Source of the DNA: Endozoicomonas gorgoniicola
Lineage (GTDB): Bacteria > Pseudomonadota > Gammaproteobacteria > Pseudomonadales > Endozoicomonadaceae
Length of the DNA stretch: 64,000 nt
Assembly (NCBI RefSeq): GCF_025562715.2
Contig: NZ_JAPFCC010000001.1
Location: 1,754,501-1,818,500, forward strand
Direction of reading: 5' to 3'
The stretch's first letter is position 1. Each line of letters starts with the position of its first letter. A model generated the notes under the pieces. The model ran no database searches. It had not been told where the DNA came from and saw only the letters and a list, made by a program, of their open reading frames with translations. Below, piece after piece: positions 24,470 through 33,950 of this stretch. Position numbers and translations under genes: made by a program.

Positions 24470-25492
24470 CTGGCTACCGAATGCAAAAGTTGTCACAAAG
24501 CCATTCACGGCAATGCACTGAAAGCACTGGGGGCAGACTGGCACCCTCACTGCTTTACCTGCCGTACCTGTAAGCGGCCATTAATCAATGAAACATTTGT
24601 TGCTTTTAATGGTCGCCCCTTTCACCCTCGCTGTCTGCGTTGCCCGGGTTGCCGTAAAACGATCAAAAAACGGTACATTGAGCATGACGGTATGCCCTGG
24701 CATCTCGATTGTCACCGAAAACTGCACCGCCCATTATGCTCAGTCTGTCGCAAGCCTCTGACCCGTAACTACCTGGTTGACTTCTGGGGTAACGCTTTCT
24801 GCAACACCCACACAAATTATTCCAACTGTTCCAGTTGCGGCCGGATTGTCTGCAAACACCTGACGGATGGCGGCATGCTGCATCCCGATGGTTTGCTGAT
24901 CTGCAATCTGTGTACGCTCAGGGCAGTCGATACACAGGAACGTGCCGAAAGTCTTTTAAACGAAATGCGTCTTGCACTGGCTTCTGTCGGGTTAAAACTG
25001 AACCAGACTCAAACCCCTGTTATATTGTGCGATAGAGACGAACTGAGAAAGGCGAGTCGTCACAACTTTCATAATGAACGACCGATTCTGGGATTGGCAC
25101 AATGGACGACAACATTTTCTGGCGGGCGAATTATTGGCAGGCAGTTTGATCGCATTCTCATTCAAAGCAAATTACCTGAAGAACACTTTCGCACCATCGC
25201 CATACACGAGCTGACCCACGCCTGGCTTTTTTATAATCAATATCATGACTTACCTTTGCAGGTGGAAGAAGGTATGTGTGTATTGATGGAATATATCTGG
25301 CTGAAAAATCAGGATACGAAAGATGCGTCATATCGACGCACTCTCATAGAGCAAAGCCGCGATCCGATTTATGGCGAAGGATTTCAAAAGGCCAGGGCTG
25401 CACTGAAACTGATGCCGTTGCGGGTACTTCTGAGATATTTGCAAGAGAAGAACAGCTTTCCCAGTCGTTTCAGTGCTTTTTTTTATCACTGA
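24470..25492 (+). CDS. LIM zinc-finger protein with DA1-like metallopeptidase domain
   Basis: Encodes about 340 residues. Zinc fingers of LIM type lie at about 4-120 (C-x2-C, HPHC, C-x2-C and CRKP patterns). The C-terminal domain has HELTH at about 246-250 and a downstream VEEGMC at about 266-271, giving a zinc peptidase site like plant DA1 proteins. DA1 enzymes cut regulatory proteins; the substrate here is unknown. The LIM region begins before the first ATG (24692). The only alternative start in the same frame near its N-terminus is CTG 24470, with AGGGG eight bases upstream. This start is inferred. Confidence 0.75.
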   Translation: MATECKSCHKAIHGNALKALGADWHPHCFTCRTCKRPLINETFVAFNGRPFHPRCLRCPGCRKTIKKRYIEHDGMPWHLDCHRKLHRPLCSVCRKPLTRNYLVDFWGNAFCNTHTNYSNCSSCGRIVCKHLTDGGMLHPDGLLICNLCTLRAVDTQERAESLLNEMRLALASVGLKLNQTQTPVILCDRDELRKASRHNFHNERPILGLAQWTTTFSGGRIIGRQFDRILIQSKLPEEHFRTIAIHELTHAWLFYNQYHDLPLQVEEGMCVLMEYIWLKNQDTKDASYRRTLIEQSRDPIYGEGFQKARAALKLMPLRVLLRYLQEKNSFPSRFSAFFYH

Positions 25493-25615
25493 CAGATATT
25501 TGTCGGATAAGCCAGGAAGATTGGGGTGAGCTATGTTGTTCAGCATAGGTGTTAGGTGTCTCTGTGCCATTCTCTGCTATATTCATATCCCAACCAATAA
25601 AAACAGGCAGTAATT

Positions 25616-25936
25616 ATGGGTTTAGAAGCGAGAGTTGACCGGCTTGAATCACACTTCGATGCACTGGATGGCTCAGTACGTAGCCTCATCAGCATCACTG
25701 GTGATACACACCAGGAGATACTTGCCACAAGGCAGGAAATGCGAGAATACCAACGAGAAAACCGCATCAGGTTTGACCAGCAGGAGCGTCGCATGGATAA
25801 GTTAGAATCCTCTATTAATGCTTTGACAGACGCTACGCTTGCGGGCTTTAAGCGTAGTGATGAACAACATGAAGAAACCCGTGAACGCTTTGACCAGCTT
25901 GAACTTCTCATCCGTCAATCCTTTCCAAAAAACTAA
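25616..25936 (+). CDS. Small coiled-coil protein
   Basis: Encodes 106 residues, mostly one long amphipathic helix with heptad spacing (LEARVDRLESHFDALDGSVR, later RRMDKLESSINALTD). It contains several repeats of the pattern F-D-Q-L/Q-E. No signal peptide or membrane segment is present. Small proteins of this kind are common near mobile genes, but the function is unknown. It stands alone between two convergent neighbours. Confidence 0.55.
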   Translation: MGLEARVDRLESHFDALDGSVRSLISITGDTHQEILATRQEMREYQRENRIRFDQQERRMDKLESSINALTDATLAGFKRSDEQHEETRERFDQLELLIRQSFPKN

Positions 25937-25960
25937 CACGCCACCTGCCAACTTGTTCTG

Positions 25961-25982
25961 CCCGACTGCCTTCGGCAGCGGG
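25961..25982. terminator. Hairpin between convergent genes
   Basis: CTGCC-TTC-GGCAG, extended by CCCG and CGGG on the outside, makes a stable stem with a UUCG-type loop. It lies between the coiled-coil gene and the convergent HlyD gene. No T-run follows, so termination is uncertain. Confidence 0.4.
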
Positions 25983-26048
25983 TAAACTCCGGGATATGTG
26001 CTCTTTTTGTCATGGGCGGTGCAAAGCAGCCACTTCTATCAGCCTGAT

Positions 26049-27350
26049 CTACTCCCCTGCCCCCTCACTCCGGGACGACTGGAAAGACGTCATGGACAGG
26101 GCATCCGGTAACAGGTAGGAAAGGACAGACTGCCGGCCGGCAACAATATTAACGTCCACGGTCATGCCTTGTATTAGAGGGTGTTCCTCGCTCTTGCCGG
26201 ATGAATCAGTGGTTATAATAACCTGATAGTAAGGTTGTCCGGTGAGTTCATCGACAAAGGTATCGGCACTGATTTCCTTTATCGTTCCAGACAGGCTTCC
26301 GTACTCACTGTAATCGTAAGCAGTGACCCGGAGGTTGGCGTCCTCCCCCTGCCATACCCTGGCTCTGTCATAAGGGTCGATTCGGGCTTCAATCAGCAGA
26401 GGTTCATTTTCAGGAACGATCTCGGCAATAACTGTGCCGGGGGTGACCACTTCGCCTTCTGTGGAGGTGTAAAGACGATACACTGTTCCGTTGACCGGAG
26501 AACGGATTTCAGTACGCACCTGCCTTTGTTTGGATATCTGCCACTGTTCTTCAAGCAGCGCAATTTCAGCACTCTCCTGGTTGTACTCATCCTGCGCTGC
26601 TTCACGGAACTTCAGACGTAATTGCTGTTTCTGCAGTTCAAGCTCTTTCAGGCTGGCGGTAATGACCGGCAGTTTTGCCCGGGACTGGTTCATGCGGGTC
26701 TGGGTGCGTACCACTTCCATACGCTTTTCCAATAGAACAACTCTGGAGCCTGCCCGGTTCTTCATGCTTTCTTCAAGTATTTGCAGCTGTTCAGTGGCAA
26801 CAGTCAGTTCAATGTCCAGATCTTTAATAGTTTGAGTGGTTTCCTCGAATCTCGCCTGCTCTTTTGCACGCTTTTGTTCGAGAATGCGTTCATCTTCAAG
26901 CAGATTATTTTTCCTTAACAGAAAAAGATGGCGTTCATTTTTGAGATAGGTTTCTGCCTGACGCTGCCAGAGTTGGGAACGGTCTGTCGATACGATAAAA
27001 GGTTTCTGCTGGTATTCTGCCTGCAACCGGGATGTTTTAGCTTTCTTTGCCAGCATCTGTTCATGGATGCGGCTGGCATTTTCCCGGACACCCGGGTTTT
27101 CAACGCTGAATAAAAGTGTACCTGCCTGTACCGCCTGCCCCTCGGCTATGTGTATGCCAGACAGAATCCCCCCTTCGAAATGCTCAATGACTTTATGGTC
27201 GCTAAAGGTTGTCACCTTGCCCTGACCATACACAAAGCGATCAATGGGCGTATGCCAGGACCAGATTAGCAGTAATGTGAGAGTCAGCAGGCACATGGCG
27301 GTGATACTGTGCCTGGTAAACAGCAGACGCAAAGAACGGGGTATTCTCAT
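26049..27350 (-). CDS. Type I secretion membrane fusion protein (HlyD/SiiD-like)
   Basis: Encodes 433 residues from the ATG at 27350, which overlaps the upstream gene's stop (ATGA); an in-frame ATG seven codons earlier lies inside that gene. One N-terminal membrane helix (about 12-32) is followed by a lipoyl half (GILSGIHIAEGQAVQAGTLL). A long coiled coil and the second lipoyl/beta part (VRTEIRSPVNGTVYRL) follow. It bridges the ABC exporter and the TolC-like channel. It is in a two-gene operon with the SiiA-like gene. Confidence 0.9.
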   Translation of the reverse strand: MRIPRSLRLLFTRHSITAMCLLTLTLLLIWSWHTPIDRFVYGQGKVTTFSDHKVIEHFEGGILSGIHIAEGQAVQAGTLLFSVENPGVRENASRIHEQMLAKKAKTSRLQAEYQQKPFIVSTDRSQLWQRQAETYLKNERHLFLLRKNNLLEDERILEQKRAKEQARFEETTQTIKDLDIELTVATEQLQILEESMKNRAGSRVVLLEKRMEVVRTQTRMNQSRAKLPVITASLKELELQKQQLRLKFREAAQDEYNQESAEIALLEEQWQISKQRQVRTEIRSPVNGTVYRLYTSTEGEVVTPGTVIAEIVPENEPLLIEARIDPYDRARVWQGEDANLRVTAYDYSEYGSLSGTIKEISADTFVDELTGQPYYQVIITTDSSGKSEEHPLIQGMTVDVNIVAGRQSVLSYLLPDALSMTSFQSSRSEGAGE

Positions 27351-27952
27351 GGAGTGGATTCCAGAACCCACAGTTCAACTTTATTATGGTTTTCCTGGTC
27401 TGAATTATGAATCCTGACCTTTATGTTGTCACCGGGTACACCCAGTAACACCAGGCGTTTCCTGATATCCATCATGCGATTATACGACACGTAATAAGAC
27501 GTACTGGTTGAAAGGGTCGGGCTGCCCAGATAGGCATTCAGCAGAATCTCGCTGGTGCGGAGAAGATCAACTCTGTCGTTAATCCACAGGTCTACCTGCT
27601 CGCTGTCTTCATTTTCGAGCAGTGTATGGAGCCCCTTGTAAACAATAGCGAGCTTGTCTTTAGTCGTCACCAGAGACGTGGGATTTTCTTTCTCTTTTAC
27701 GACGCTTTGTTCAACGTTAGTGGATTTTTCCTTTATTTTAGCGATTTCAGTCTCAGTAATGGTCAGCGCTTTTGTTTCAGCTTCCTTAAGTAACTCCTCC
27801 ATCATTTTTTCCGCCACTGTCTGGCTGATTTTCATACTGACGCCTGCAATAACCAGCAACTGTATGACCACCAGAAACACAAAAACCAGAAGTGTTGATG
27901 AAAGCACATCAACAAATCCGGGCCATGGGTTTTCCTGAGTATCTTTAGACAT
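27347..27952 (-). CDS. SiiA/MotB-like inner membrane protein
   Basis: Encodes 201 residues. The N-terminus NPWPGFVDVLSSTLLVFVFL places an Asp (D15) at the start of the only membrane helix, as in MotB, ExbD and SiiA, where this Asp carries protons. A coiled-coil linker (50-90) and a periplasmic domain follow, including YVSYNRMMDIRKRLVLLGVP near 155-175, which resembles the OmpA/MotB peptidoglycan-binding motif. With the SiiB-like gene product it should form a proton-driven complex controlling adhesin secretion. SiiA of Salmonella is 210 residues. Confidence 0.78.
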   Translation of the reverse strand: MSKDTQENPWPGFVDVLSSTLLVFVFLVVIQLLVIAGVSMKISQTVAEKMMEELLKEAETKALTITETEIAKIKEKSTNVEQSVVKEKENPTSLVTTKDKLAIVYKGLHTLLENEDSEQVDLWINDRVDLLRTSEILLNAYLGSPTLSTSTSYYVSYNRMMDIRKRLVLLGVPGDNIKVRIHNSDQENHNKVELWVLESTP

Positions 27953-28115
27953 AGGAGCGCTGAAGCCTGTTATCGTCTTGTTCTTTCTATTTATCGTCCC
28001 CGTACGTCCTTTTTTAATATCTGACTCTATAAAAAATTAAAACAGTGCCGATGTTTCAGATTATTAACGGGGCTTCCTAACAACTAGCAGCCTATTAGCA
28101 ACAAGCAGCCTAAAC

Positions 28116-29441
28116 ATGAATGTAAAAAATTTTATCTGTAAAAATCAGGATGCTGATGAAGAATCACTGACAGCCTGCTGTTACCAAACTGGATGCCGGC
28201 TGCTGGCAGCATGCTCTGTAGCGCTTGCGTCTCCGGTATGGTCTTTGACAATTAATGAATCAGTCAGGCTGGCGATGGAAACTAACCCTATCGCCAAAAC
28301 CCTGAACATTGATGTTGAAGCCGGGGAAGCCAAACTAAAGCAAAAAGAGTCAGGCTATTACCCTCAGATATCTCTGTCTGCCGAAGGCGGTAGCTCTCGC
28401 TCAACCGGCAAAACCTGGACAAGCCACACTCGTTCGAGCCTTGATGTAAAACAGATGGTGTTTGATTTTTATAAAACCAGACACCAGATTGAATCCACAG
28501 AGTTCAAACTTAAAAACAAAGAGTTCCTGCGTAAAGAAGGACGGCAGAGGCTGGCGTTGCTGGTATCCAAGGCTTATCTGGAAGTGCTGAAACTCAGGCA
28601 GATTCTTGCTCTGATGGACGACAATATTGCTTTTTATGAAAGATTACTGGAGCAAATGCAGCAGCGGGAAAAGGCAGGTGCTTCAAGTTTTTCCGATGTA
28701 CAACGTATTCAGAGCCTGTTGCAAAATGCCCGGACCATTCAGGTAGCCTATCAGGCTGATAATACTTTTGCCCGTGAAGCGTTTACCCTGATAGTCGGGC
28801 AGGCACCTGATAATCTGGTCATTCCTGCTCTGGAAAAGATGAACGTGTCGCTCAACTTGCCCGGGGTCATCACAAGAACCCTGGCCAGTTACTACGGGGT
28901 CATGGCTAAACGACAGAATATCGAGTCGGCACGTTCAAGTCTCGCAGAAAGTCGCAGTGAGCGTTATCCCGATATCTCCCTGAAGGCGAGCGTTTCCAGT
29001 GAACACTCCCTGCAAACCCAGAGCAAATGGAAAAGCGATAATAAAATGCTCGTGGTTCTGTCCTACAACCTCTGGGATGGTGGAAATCTTGAACAACGCA
29101 TTTCTGAAAACCATTCCCTGTTTCTGCGCTCACAATATCAGCTGGATGACTACCTGAAAAATCTGGAGAAAGATGTCCGGGAAGCCTACAACTCAATGAA
29201 GCGCTTCAGGGAAGAGAAGCGGCTGAATTCAGAGGCTCTGGCTATCAATAAACAGATCGTACAGTTATACCGTGAAGAGTTTGACCTGGGTCAGAGAAAC
29301 CTGATTGACATTACAACAGCACAGAATGATTACCATAAAAGTATGGTCGACAGTGTCTACTTTCACTACGAGTACTACAGCAGCATGATGAACATCATGT
29401 TTTATCTGAATAAAGTGACAGAATCTGTATCCAAACTCTGA
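28116..29441 (+). CDS. TolC-family outer membrane channel (SiiC-like)
   Basis: Encodes 441 residues, a normal length for TolC-type proteins. A hydrophobic stretch around residues 30-44 (LAACSVALASPVWS) is a likely signal peptide preceded by a long N-region, so the true start could be further downstream. The body shows the repeated helix pattern of TolC (LTINESVRLAMETNP, YPDISLKASVSS). It forms the outer membrane exit of the type I system. Divergent from the SiiA-like gene. Confidence 0.88.
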   Translation: MNVKNFICKNQDADEESLTACCYQTGCRLLAACSVALASPVWSLTINESVRLAMETNPIAKTLNIDVEAGEAKLKQKESGYYPQISLSAEGGSSRSTGKTWTSHTRSSLDVKQMVFDFYKTRHQIESTEFKLKNKEFLRKEGRQRLALLVSKAYLEVLKLRQILALMDDNIAFYERLLEQMQQREKAGASSFSDVQRIQSLLQNARTIQVAYQADNTFAREAFTLIVGQAPDNLVIPALEKMNVSLNLPGVITRTLASYYGVMAKRQNIESARSSLAESRSERYPDISLKASVSSEHSLQTQSKWKSDNKMLVVLSYNLWDGGNLEQRISENHSLFLRSQYQLDDYLKNLEKDVREAYNSMKRFREEKRLNSEALAINKQIVQLYREEFDLGQRNLIDITTAQNDYHKSMVDSVYFHYEYYSSMMNIMFYLNKVTESVSKL

Positions 29442-29455
29442 TACCGGGGAATCCT

Positions 29456-31003
29456 ATGTCTGAAATCATGCATGCGGTTCGAGTCAAAAGCCCAGACTAC
29501 ATGAACCGTTATTACCGCAGGATGTTTACAGTTTTGACAGGCACCGGCGTTGTACTGTTTCTTGCCCGGGACACTGTCTACTACGTGCTGCAATCCAATC
29601 TTATTATGAACGGTATGATTGCTACCGTGCTTATGGTGGGAATCTCTATCTGCTTTCGCAATCTCTATCGCCTGAAGTGTGACCTCAGGGCATTATGCGA
29701 CCTTGATACCATATTGTTTGAATCCCGTGATGCCCAGGCTTTGCTGAACTACAACAGTAAAATGTTCATCATGAGTGATTTGTATAAAAGCCTGGAAAAC
29801 AGCACGAAAGAAACCGGTGAAATTCCAGAGATTCCAACACCTGTCGCCCGAAGTATGGTGAACATCGCCAACAATCGTTTTGATGAACGCCGCATTAGGA
29901 TCAGTTACTTTGTCAACCTGCTTATCTACCTTGGACTTCTGGGTACGTTTATTGGTCTCTCTGCAACGGTAGGTTCTATTTCAGGAATGATCAGTAAACT
30001 GGCCATGGGTCTGACTGGCGAACAGGAGATTACCGATACACTGATTTTTCTGATCAGGCATCTGGAGCAGCCCCTGTCCGGAATGGGAACCGCCTTTGGC
30101 ACCTCGCTGACCGGCCTGGCCAGTTCTGTAGTGCTTGGCGCTCTGGCTATGAGCGTCAACAAGGCTTCCACCCTTTTCAGCAACAGCTATTCAAACTGGA
30201 TTTATGAATACGCCATGACATCGTTCACGGCTGGTATTGAAAAGCACAGTAATAAACTGAAGGGGAGTGATGAAACAGGTGCGGTTTCTCACTCTCCGGC
30301 TTACTCACCAAAATCAGAACAGGCGCTGGTTAATATTGAGCAGCATATGCAAAACCTGCTGTCCAGCCAGCAGACACTGCTTGAAAGTCATGAGAAACAA
30401 CTCTCAACCCTGCTTAAAATTCATAAGCGCACCCAGTCTGATAATCAGGCAGTTCTTGAAAGCCTGGAAAAACAGAGTTCAACTCTGAGCGGGATTCACG
30501 ACCATACAAATTCTCACAACCAGTCACTGGACTCTATTCAACAGACTCTGACACGCCATGAGCCAGAAGCCATGCAGACAACGGTAAAAGAAGCTTGTGG
30601 ACAGCTGACTGATATGATGTCCAGCGCCAACGATGAATTACAGAAACAGACTCGCTTAATCAACGAACAGAACACACGACAGGATTCACAGAATAATGAA
30701 TCCGGCGCCCAGCGGCAGAGAATGATTCAATCACAGCTTGCGTCTGTGAAACTGATGAAAAAGCAGGTAGAAAGCGCTGAGGCCCTGTATCAGCAGTCAC
30801 AGCAGTTACCCGATGCCTTCGCAACAGCAGCCAGTAACCGGTTGAAAGAAACTGAGCAGGCGCTTGCTGAACAAATCCATGCTGGTCAGGATGAGCTGGG
30901 TAAAACCATAGAAAAAGCACAGTCTGTTCACAGAGACCTGCTGCTGCGGCTGTTCAAAGCATTACATCGGCTGTACCGTATCTGCCTGCCTGGCAACAGG
31001 TGA
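29456..31003 (+). CDS. SiiB/MotA-TolQ-ExbB-like proton channel protein
   Basis: Encodes 515 residues. Membrane helices are at about 24-45, 50-68, 150-175 and 205-240. The last two have the MotA/TolQ/ExbB pattern (GLLGTFIGLSATVGSI, GMGTAFGTSLTGLASSVVLG). Residues about 265-500 are a Gln/Ser-rich coiled coil, longer than in ExbB. It starts 14 bases after the TolC-like gene. Salmonella SiiB has the same topology class and gates SiiE secretion. ZorA of Zorya defence is another member of this superfamily, but the neighbours here are secretion genes. Confidence 0.8.
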   Translation: MSEIMHAVRVKSPDYMNRYYRRMFTVLTGTGVVLFLARDTVYYVLQSNLIMNGMIATVLMVGISICFRNLYRLKCDLRALCDLDTILFESRDAQALLNYNSKMFIMSDLYKSLENSTKETGEIPEIPTPVARSMVNIANNRFDERRIRISYFVNLLIYLGLLGTFIGLSATVGSISGMISKLAMGLTGEQEITDTLIFLIRHLEQPLSGMGTAFGTSLTGLASSVVLGALAMSVNKASTLFSNSYSNWIYEYAMTSFTAGIEKHSNKLKGSDETGAVSHSPAYSPKSEQALVNIEQHMQNLLSSQQTLLESHEKQLSTLLKIHKRTQSDNQAVLESLEKQSSTLSGIHDHTNSHNQSLDSIQQTLTRHEPEAMQTTVKEACGQLTDMMSSANDELQKQTRLINEQNTRQDSQNNESGAQRQRMIQSQLASVKLMKKQVESAEALYQQSQQLPDAFATAASNRLKETEQALAEQIHAGQDELGKTIEKAQSVHRDLLLRLFKALHRLYRICLPGNR

Positions 31004-31031
31004 TCAGACAAGACGATCGAAAAGGTTCGCA

Positions 31032-33146
31032 TCAGCTGGTGCGAACTGCCTGCATCTTTTTCAGTATCTCATCCCTTGCCCCATCAGCCACCACCCTGCC
31101 ATGCGCTAACACAATAATGCGGTCCACAAGCTGTAACAGGCTGGCCCGGTGGGTCACGAGCAATAACGTCTGATCTTCACCCAGATAGTCAGGTAGCCGC
31201 TGGCAGAACTGAGCCTCTGAGAGGTTATCCATAGCGCTGGTTGGCTCGTCCAGCACCAGCAAACTTCCATTGTGAAGCAAGGTACGGGACAGGCACAGCG
31301 CCTGTTTTTGTCCACCCGACAGATTACTGCCGCACTCCCCAATCGGGTGTTCATAGCCTTTACGACAGCGGCTCACCCATTGGTCAAGCCCGGTAATAAA
31401 GCAGGCCCGGTCAAGCTCCGCTGTATTCGCAGAGGCATTGCCCAGCAGTAAATTGCTGCGTACCGTACCACTGAACACAAAAGGCTGCTGATGCAATACA
31501 CTCAAATGCTGTCGTACATCGGCCAGATTCAGGCCAGCCAGGTCATGACCGGAGACGGACATACGCCCACTGTCAGGTATAAGGTCACCGGATAAAAGCC
31601 TGATCAGCGTTGTCTTGCCACTGCCGGAAGCGCCGACAATCGCCACTCGTTCACCGGCAGAAATACTGAGATTAATGCCGTTCAGCGTATCCTGATTATC
31701 ACTGGGATAACGAAAGCTCAGGTCTTTAAACTCTACAGAGGGTATCAAGTGGTAAAGCCGTTGCCTGGTTGTCTCAGGGTTTTCAGCCTCTGAGCGAGCA
31801 ACCCCTGAGTTGGCAAAAAGAGGCTCAAGTTGTCTGAGCGCCTGTCTTGATAAATTAATCCGGCTTAACAGCTGGGTTAGATTCATCAACGGTGCCACCG
31901 CGCGGCTGCCCAGTATGATACAGGCAAACAGGCTGCCGGGGGCCAGCAGTCCTGACTGGATTAAAAACACCCCTATGACCAGCGTCGCGACCACCACAAT
32001 CTGACTGGCTGAAATGACAAAAGCATTCAGTACCGACCCCACCCTTCGGTGGCTGAAATCATGCCGGTTACTGCTGTTCACCAGAACCCGCCAGCGGGAC
32101 AACAGGCTCTGCCCTGCACCCATTGCCCTTATAGTCTCAAGCCCCTGGGTCAGTTCATGAAGACAGGCATTCTTTTCTGTCTGGGCGGTTGTCGCCACGG
32201 AAGAACGTTTACGAGTCAGACGATAGTTGATGATGGATGCCGGAATCAGAACCGCTGCAACCGCTATTGGCACCCACATTAGCGGGCCACCGATCAGCCC
32301 GATGACAGCGGTAAACAGTATAAAAAAGGGTATATCCAGAGCGGTTAAAAGAATGGAGCTGGACAGGGCTTCCTTTACCCGGGAAAACCCCTGAGCCTGT
32401 TGGGCAAGGCGTGCCGGAGACCGGTTGACCTGATAAGCTTCCTGGCGCAACAGGCTGTCAATCAATTGCAGTTCAGCCTGTCGGGAAATGTGCCGACAGG
32501 CATCATCGATATAAAAACTTCTGAGCCAGCGCAGGACAAAATCCGCCAGAATCACCAGACCAATGCCGATGGTGACAGCCACCAGCGTCTCTGTCGCATA
32601 GTTCGGCAATACCTTGTCAAATACAAAATGGGTAAAAATCGGCACGGCCAGCGTCAGACAATTAATCAGCAGAGTAGCAAGAATCACCTGGGCATAGTTT
32701 GCCCAGAGTTGGGTGACCTCTTTCTTTAGCCAGCCGGAAGCTGTTACGGGTCTCTGAACATCAGGTTCCCCGGCTTTTTGAATGGAATAGCAAACACCGG
32801 AAAAGTGATTGCTCAGAACGGTTTCCTTTATCCAAACCGGCTGGCTCTGTTTATCCAGAATCTGCAATTCACCTTGCCGGGCAGCCAGTGCCACAACAAA
32901 ACGTTTGCCTTTCATTTGCAACAGGCATGGGAAAGCTGTTTCAGGCAGTTTACCCAGTGCAGACAGACTACGCTGGCAGATTAATCCAAACCGTTCACAG
33001 CGCTGGTGCAGTTGTCTGACATCCATTCCTTTTAAAATCAATTTATTGCTGACTTCGGCTGACAGCTCAATACCAGAAAGGCGTATAAGGGTTAAGAAAG
33101 CATCGGAAAGGCTGGAAGAATGGAAAGATTGTTCGGTGATTGGCAT
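31032..33146 (-). CDS. Type I secretion ABC exporter (SiiF/LssB-like)
   Basis: Encodes 704 residues. Residues 1-130 are a C39-like domain without an evident catalytic Cys, as expected for RTX adhesin exporters. Membrane helices lie at about 150-430. The ATPase has Walker A GASGSGKTT at 505-513, the signature LSGGQKQ and Walker B LLVLDEPTSA. It exports the RTX adhesin encoded just upstream on the same strand. It is convergent with the SiiB-like gene, and a GTTCGCA/TGCGAAC hairpin (31025-31046) lies at the junction. Confidence 0.92.
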   Translation of the reverse strand: MPITEQSFHSSSLSDAFLTLIRLSGIELSAEVSNKLILKGMDVRQLHQRCERFGLICQRSLSALGKLPETAFPCLLQMKGKRFVVALAARQGELQILDKQSQPVWIKETVLSNHFSGVCYSIQKAGEPDVQRPVTASGWLKKEVTQLWANYAQVILATLLINCLTLAVPIFTHFVFDKVLPNYATETLVAVTIGIGLVILADFVLRWLRSFYIDDACRHISRQAELQLIDSLLRQEAYQVNRSPARLAQQAQGFSRVKEALSSSILLTALDIPFFILFTAVIGLIGGPLMWVPIAVAAVLIPASIINYRLTRKRSSVATTAQTEKNACLHELTQGLETIRAMGAGQSLLSRWRVLVNSSNRHDFSHRRVGSVLNAFVISASQIVVVATLVIGVFLIQSGLLAPGSLFACIILGSRAVAPLMNLTQLLSRINLSRQALRQLEPLFANSGVARSEAENPETTRQRLYHLIPSVEFKDLSFRYPSDNQDTLNGINLSISAGERVAIVGASGSGKTTLIRLLSGDLIPDSGRMSVSGHDLAGLNLADVRQHLSVLHQQPFVFSGTVRSNLLLGNASANTAELDRACFITGLDQWVSRCRKGYEHPIGECGSNLSGGQKQALCLSRTLLHNGSLLVLDEPTSAMDNLSEAQFCQRLPDYLGEDQTLLLVTHRASLLQLVDRIIVLAHGRVVADGARDEILKKMQAVRTS

Positions 33147-33160
33147 AGGTCATCCATGAC

Positions 33161-33255
33161 GTAGGTTGGGTCGAGCGAAGCGTTTATGCCCTTGGGTAAC
33201 ACCCAACAAGAATTGAGTCTCCGTGTTGGGTGTCGCTTCGCTCGACCCAACCTAC
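33161..33255. repeat. Palindromic intergenic repeat (BIME/MITE-like)
   Basis: Perfect 22-bp inverted arms lie at 33161-33182 and 33234-33255, with outer sequence GTAGGTTGGGTCGAGCGAAG. Inside are smaller complementary parts (TTGGGTAACACCCAA, TGTTGGGTG). Elements with GTAGGTTGGGT...GCGAAGCG arms are common intergenic repeats in many bacteria. This one sits between the adhesin and exporter genes and could form a strong RNA hairpin that uncouples them. Confidence 0.8.
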
Positions 33256-33950
33256 AACACCTGTTATACATAATAAATATGTACTGTCTCACCACTGCTG
33301 GTGTCAACGTCATAATTAGTTAAAGTTGACCCATCAAGACTAACTGAGTCCACACCCTTAACCTTAATCGTTAAATCATTGCTATCATCAGTCATCTGAT
33401 TAATAGCATCTTGCGTGAGTTTTAAATCTAGGGTGCCATCATGATCACTCCATACAGGAAATCCCCACTTTCTCCGCCTTGGAGGTGGTTATCACTGCTG
33501 TTACCCCTCAAGGTATCTACTTCATCACTACCGATGAGGTTTTCTATATTCTTTATCACATCGGTATCGACACTGCCTGTATAAGTAGCCGATTCCGTAG
33601 AAAGATTGGCGGTTACTGCCAGGTTCAGAATTGAAAAGTCCAGGGTGTCTGTATTGTCTCCACCATCAAAAGTATCACTACCAGTTCCGGCATAAAAAAT
33701 ATCATCACCTATACCTCCTTCCAGTATGTCATCTCCAGCGTTATCCCAGAACTTGTCGTTGCCTATGCCGCCTTTTAATACATTTCCGTTGTCATCACCC
33801 GTAAGCTCATCGTTGTAACCCGTGCCAGTAATGTTTTCAATACTGTTTAATGTGAATTCACCTTTTGAATCTGCTTGCAGTGAAGCTGTTACTGATTCAC
33901 TCAATCCGCTGTAATCAATTGTGTCGCTGCCAGCTGAACCAGTAATTAAC

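Noticed and set aside
27347..31003. Zorya-type defence system suggested by a MotA/MotB-like pair
   Set aside because: The pair is embedded with TolC, HlyD, ABC and RTX genes, and no ZorC, ZorD or ZorE-like gene is present; a Sii-like role fits better.
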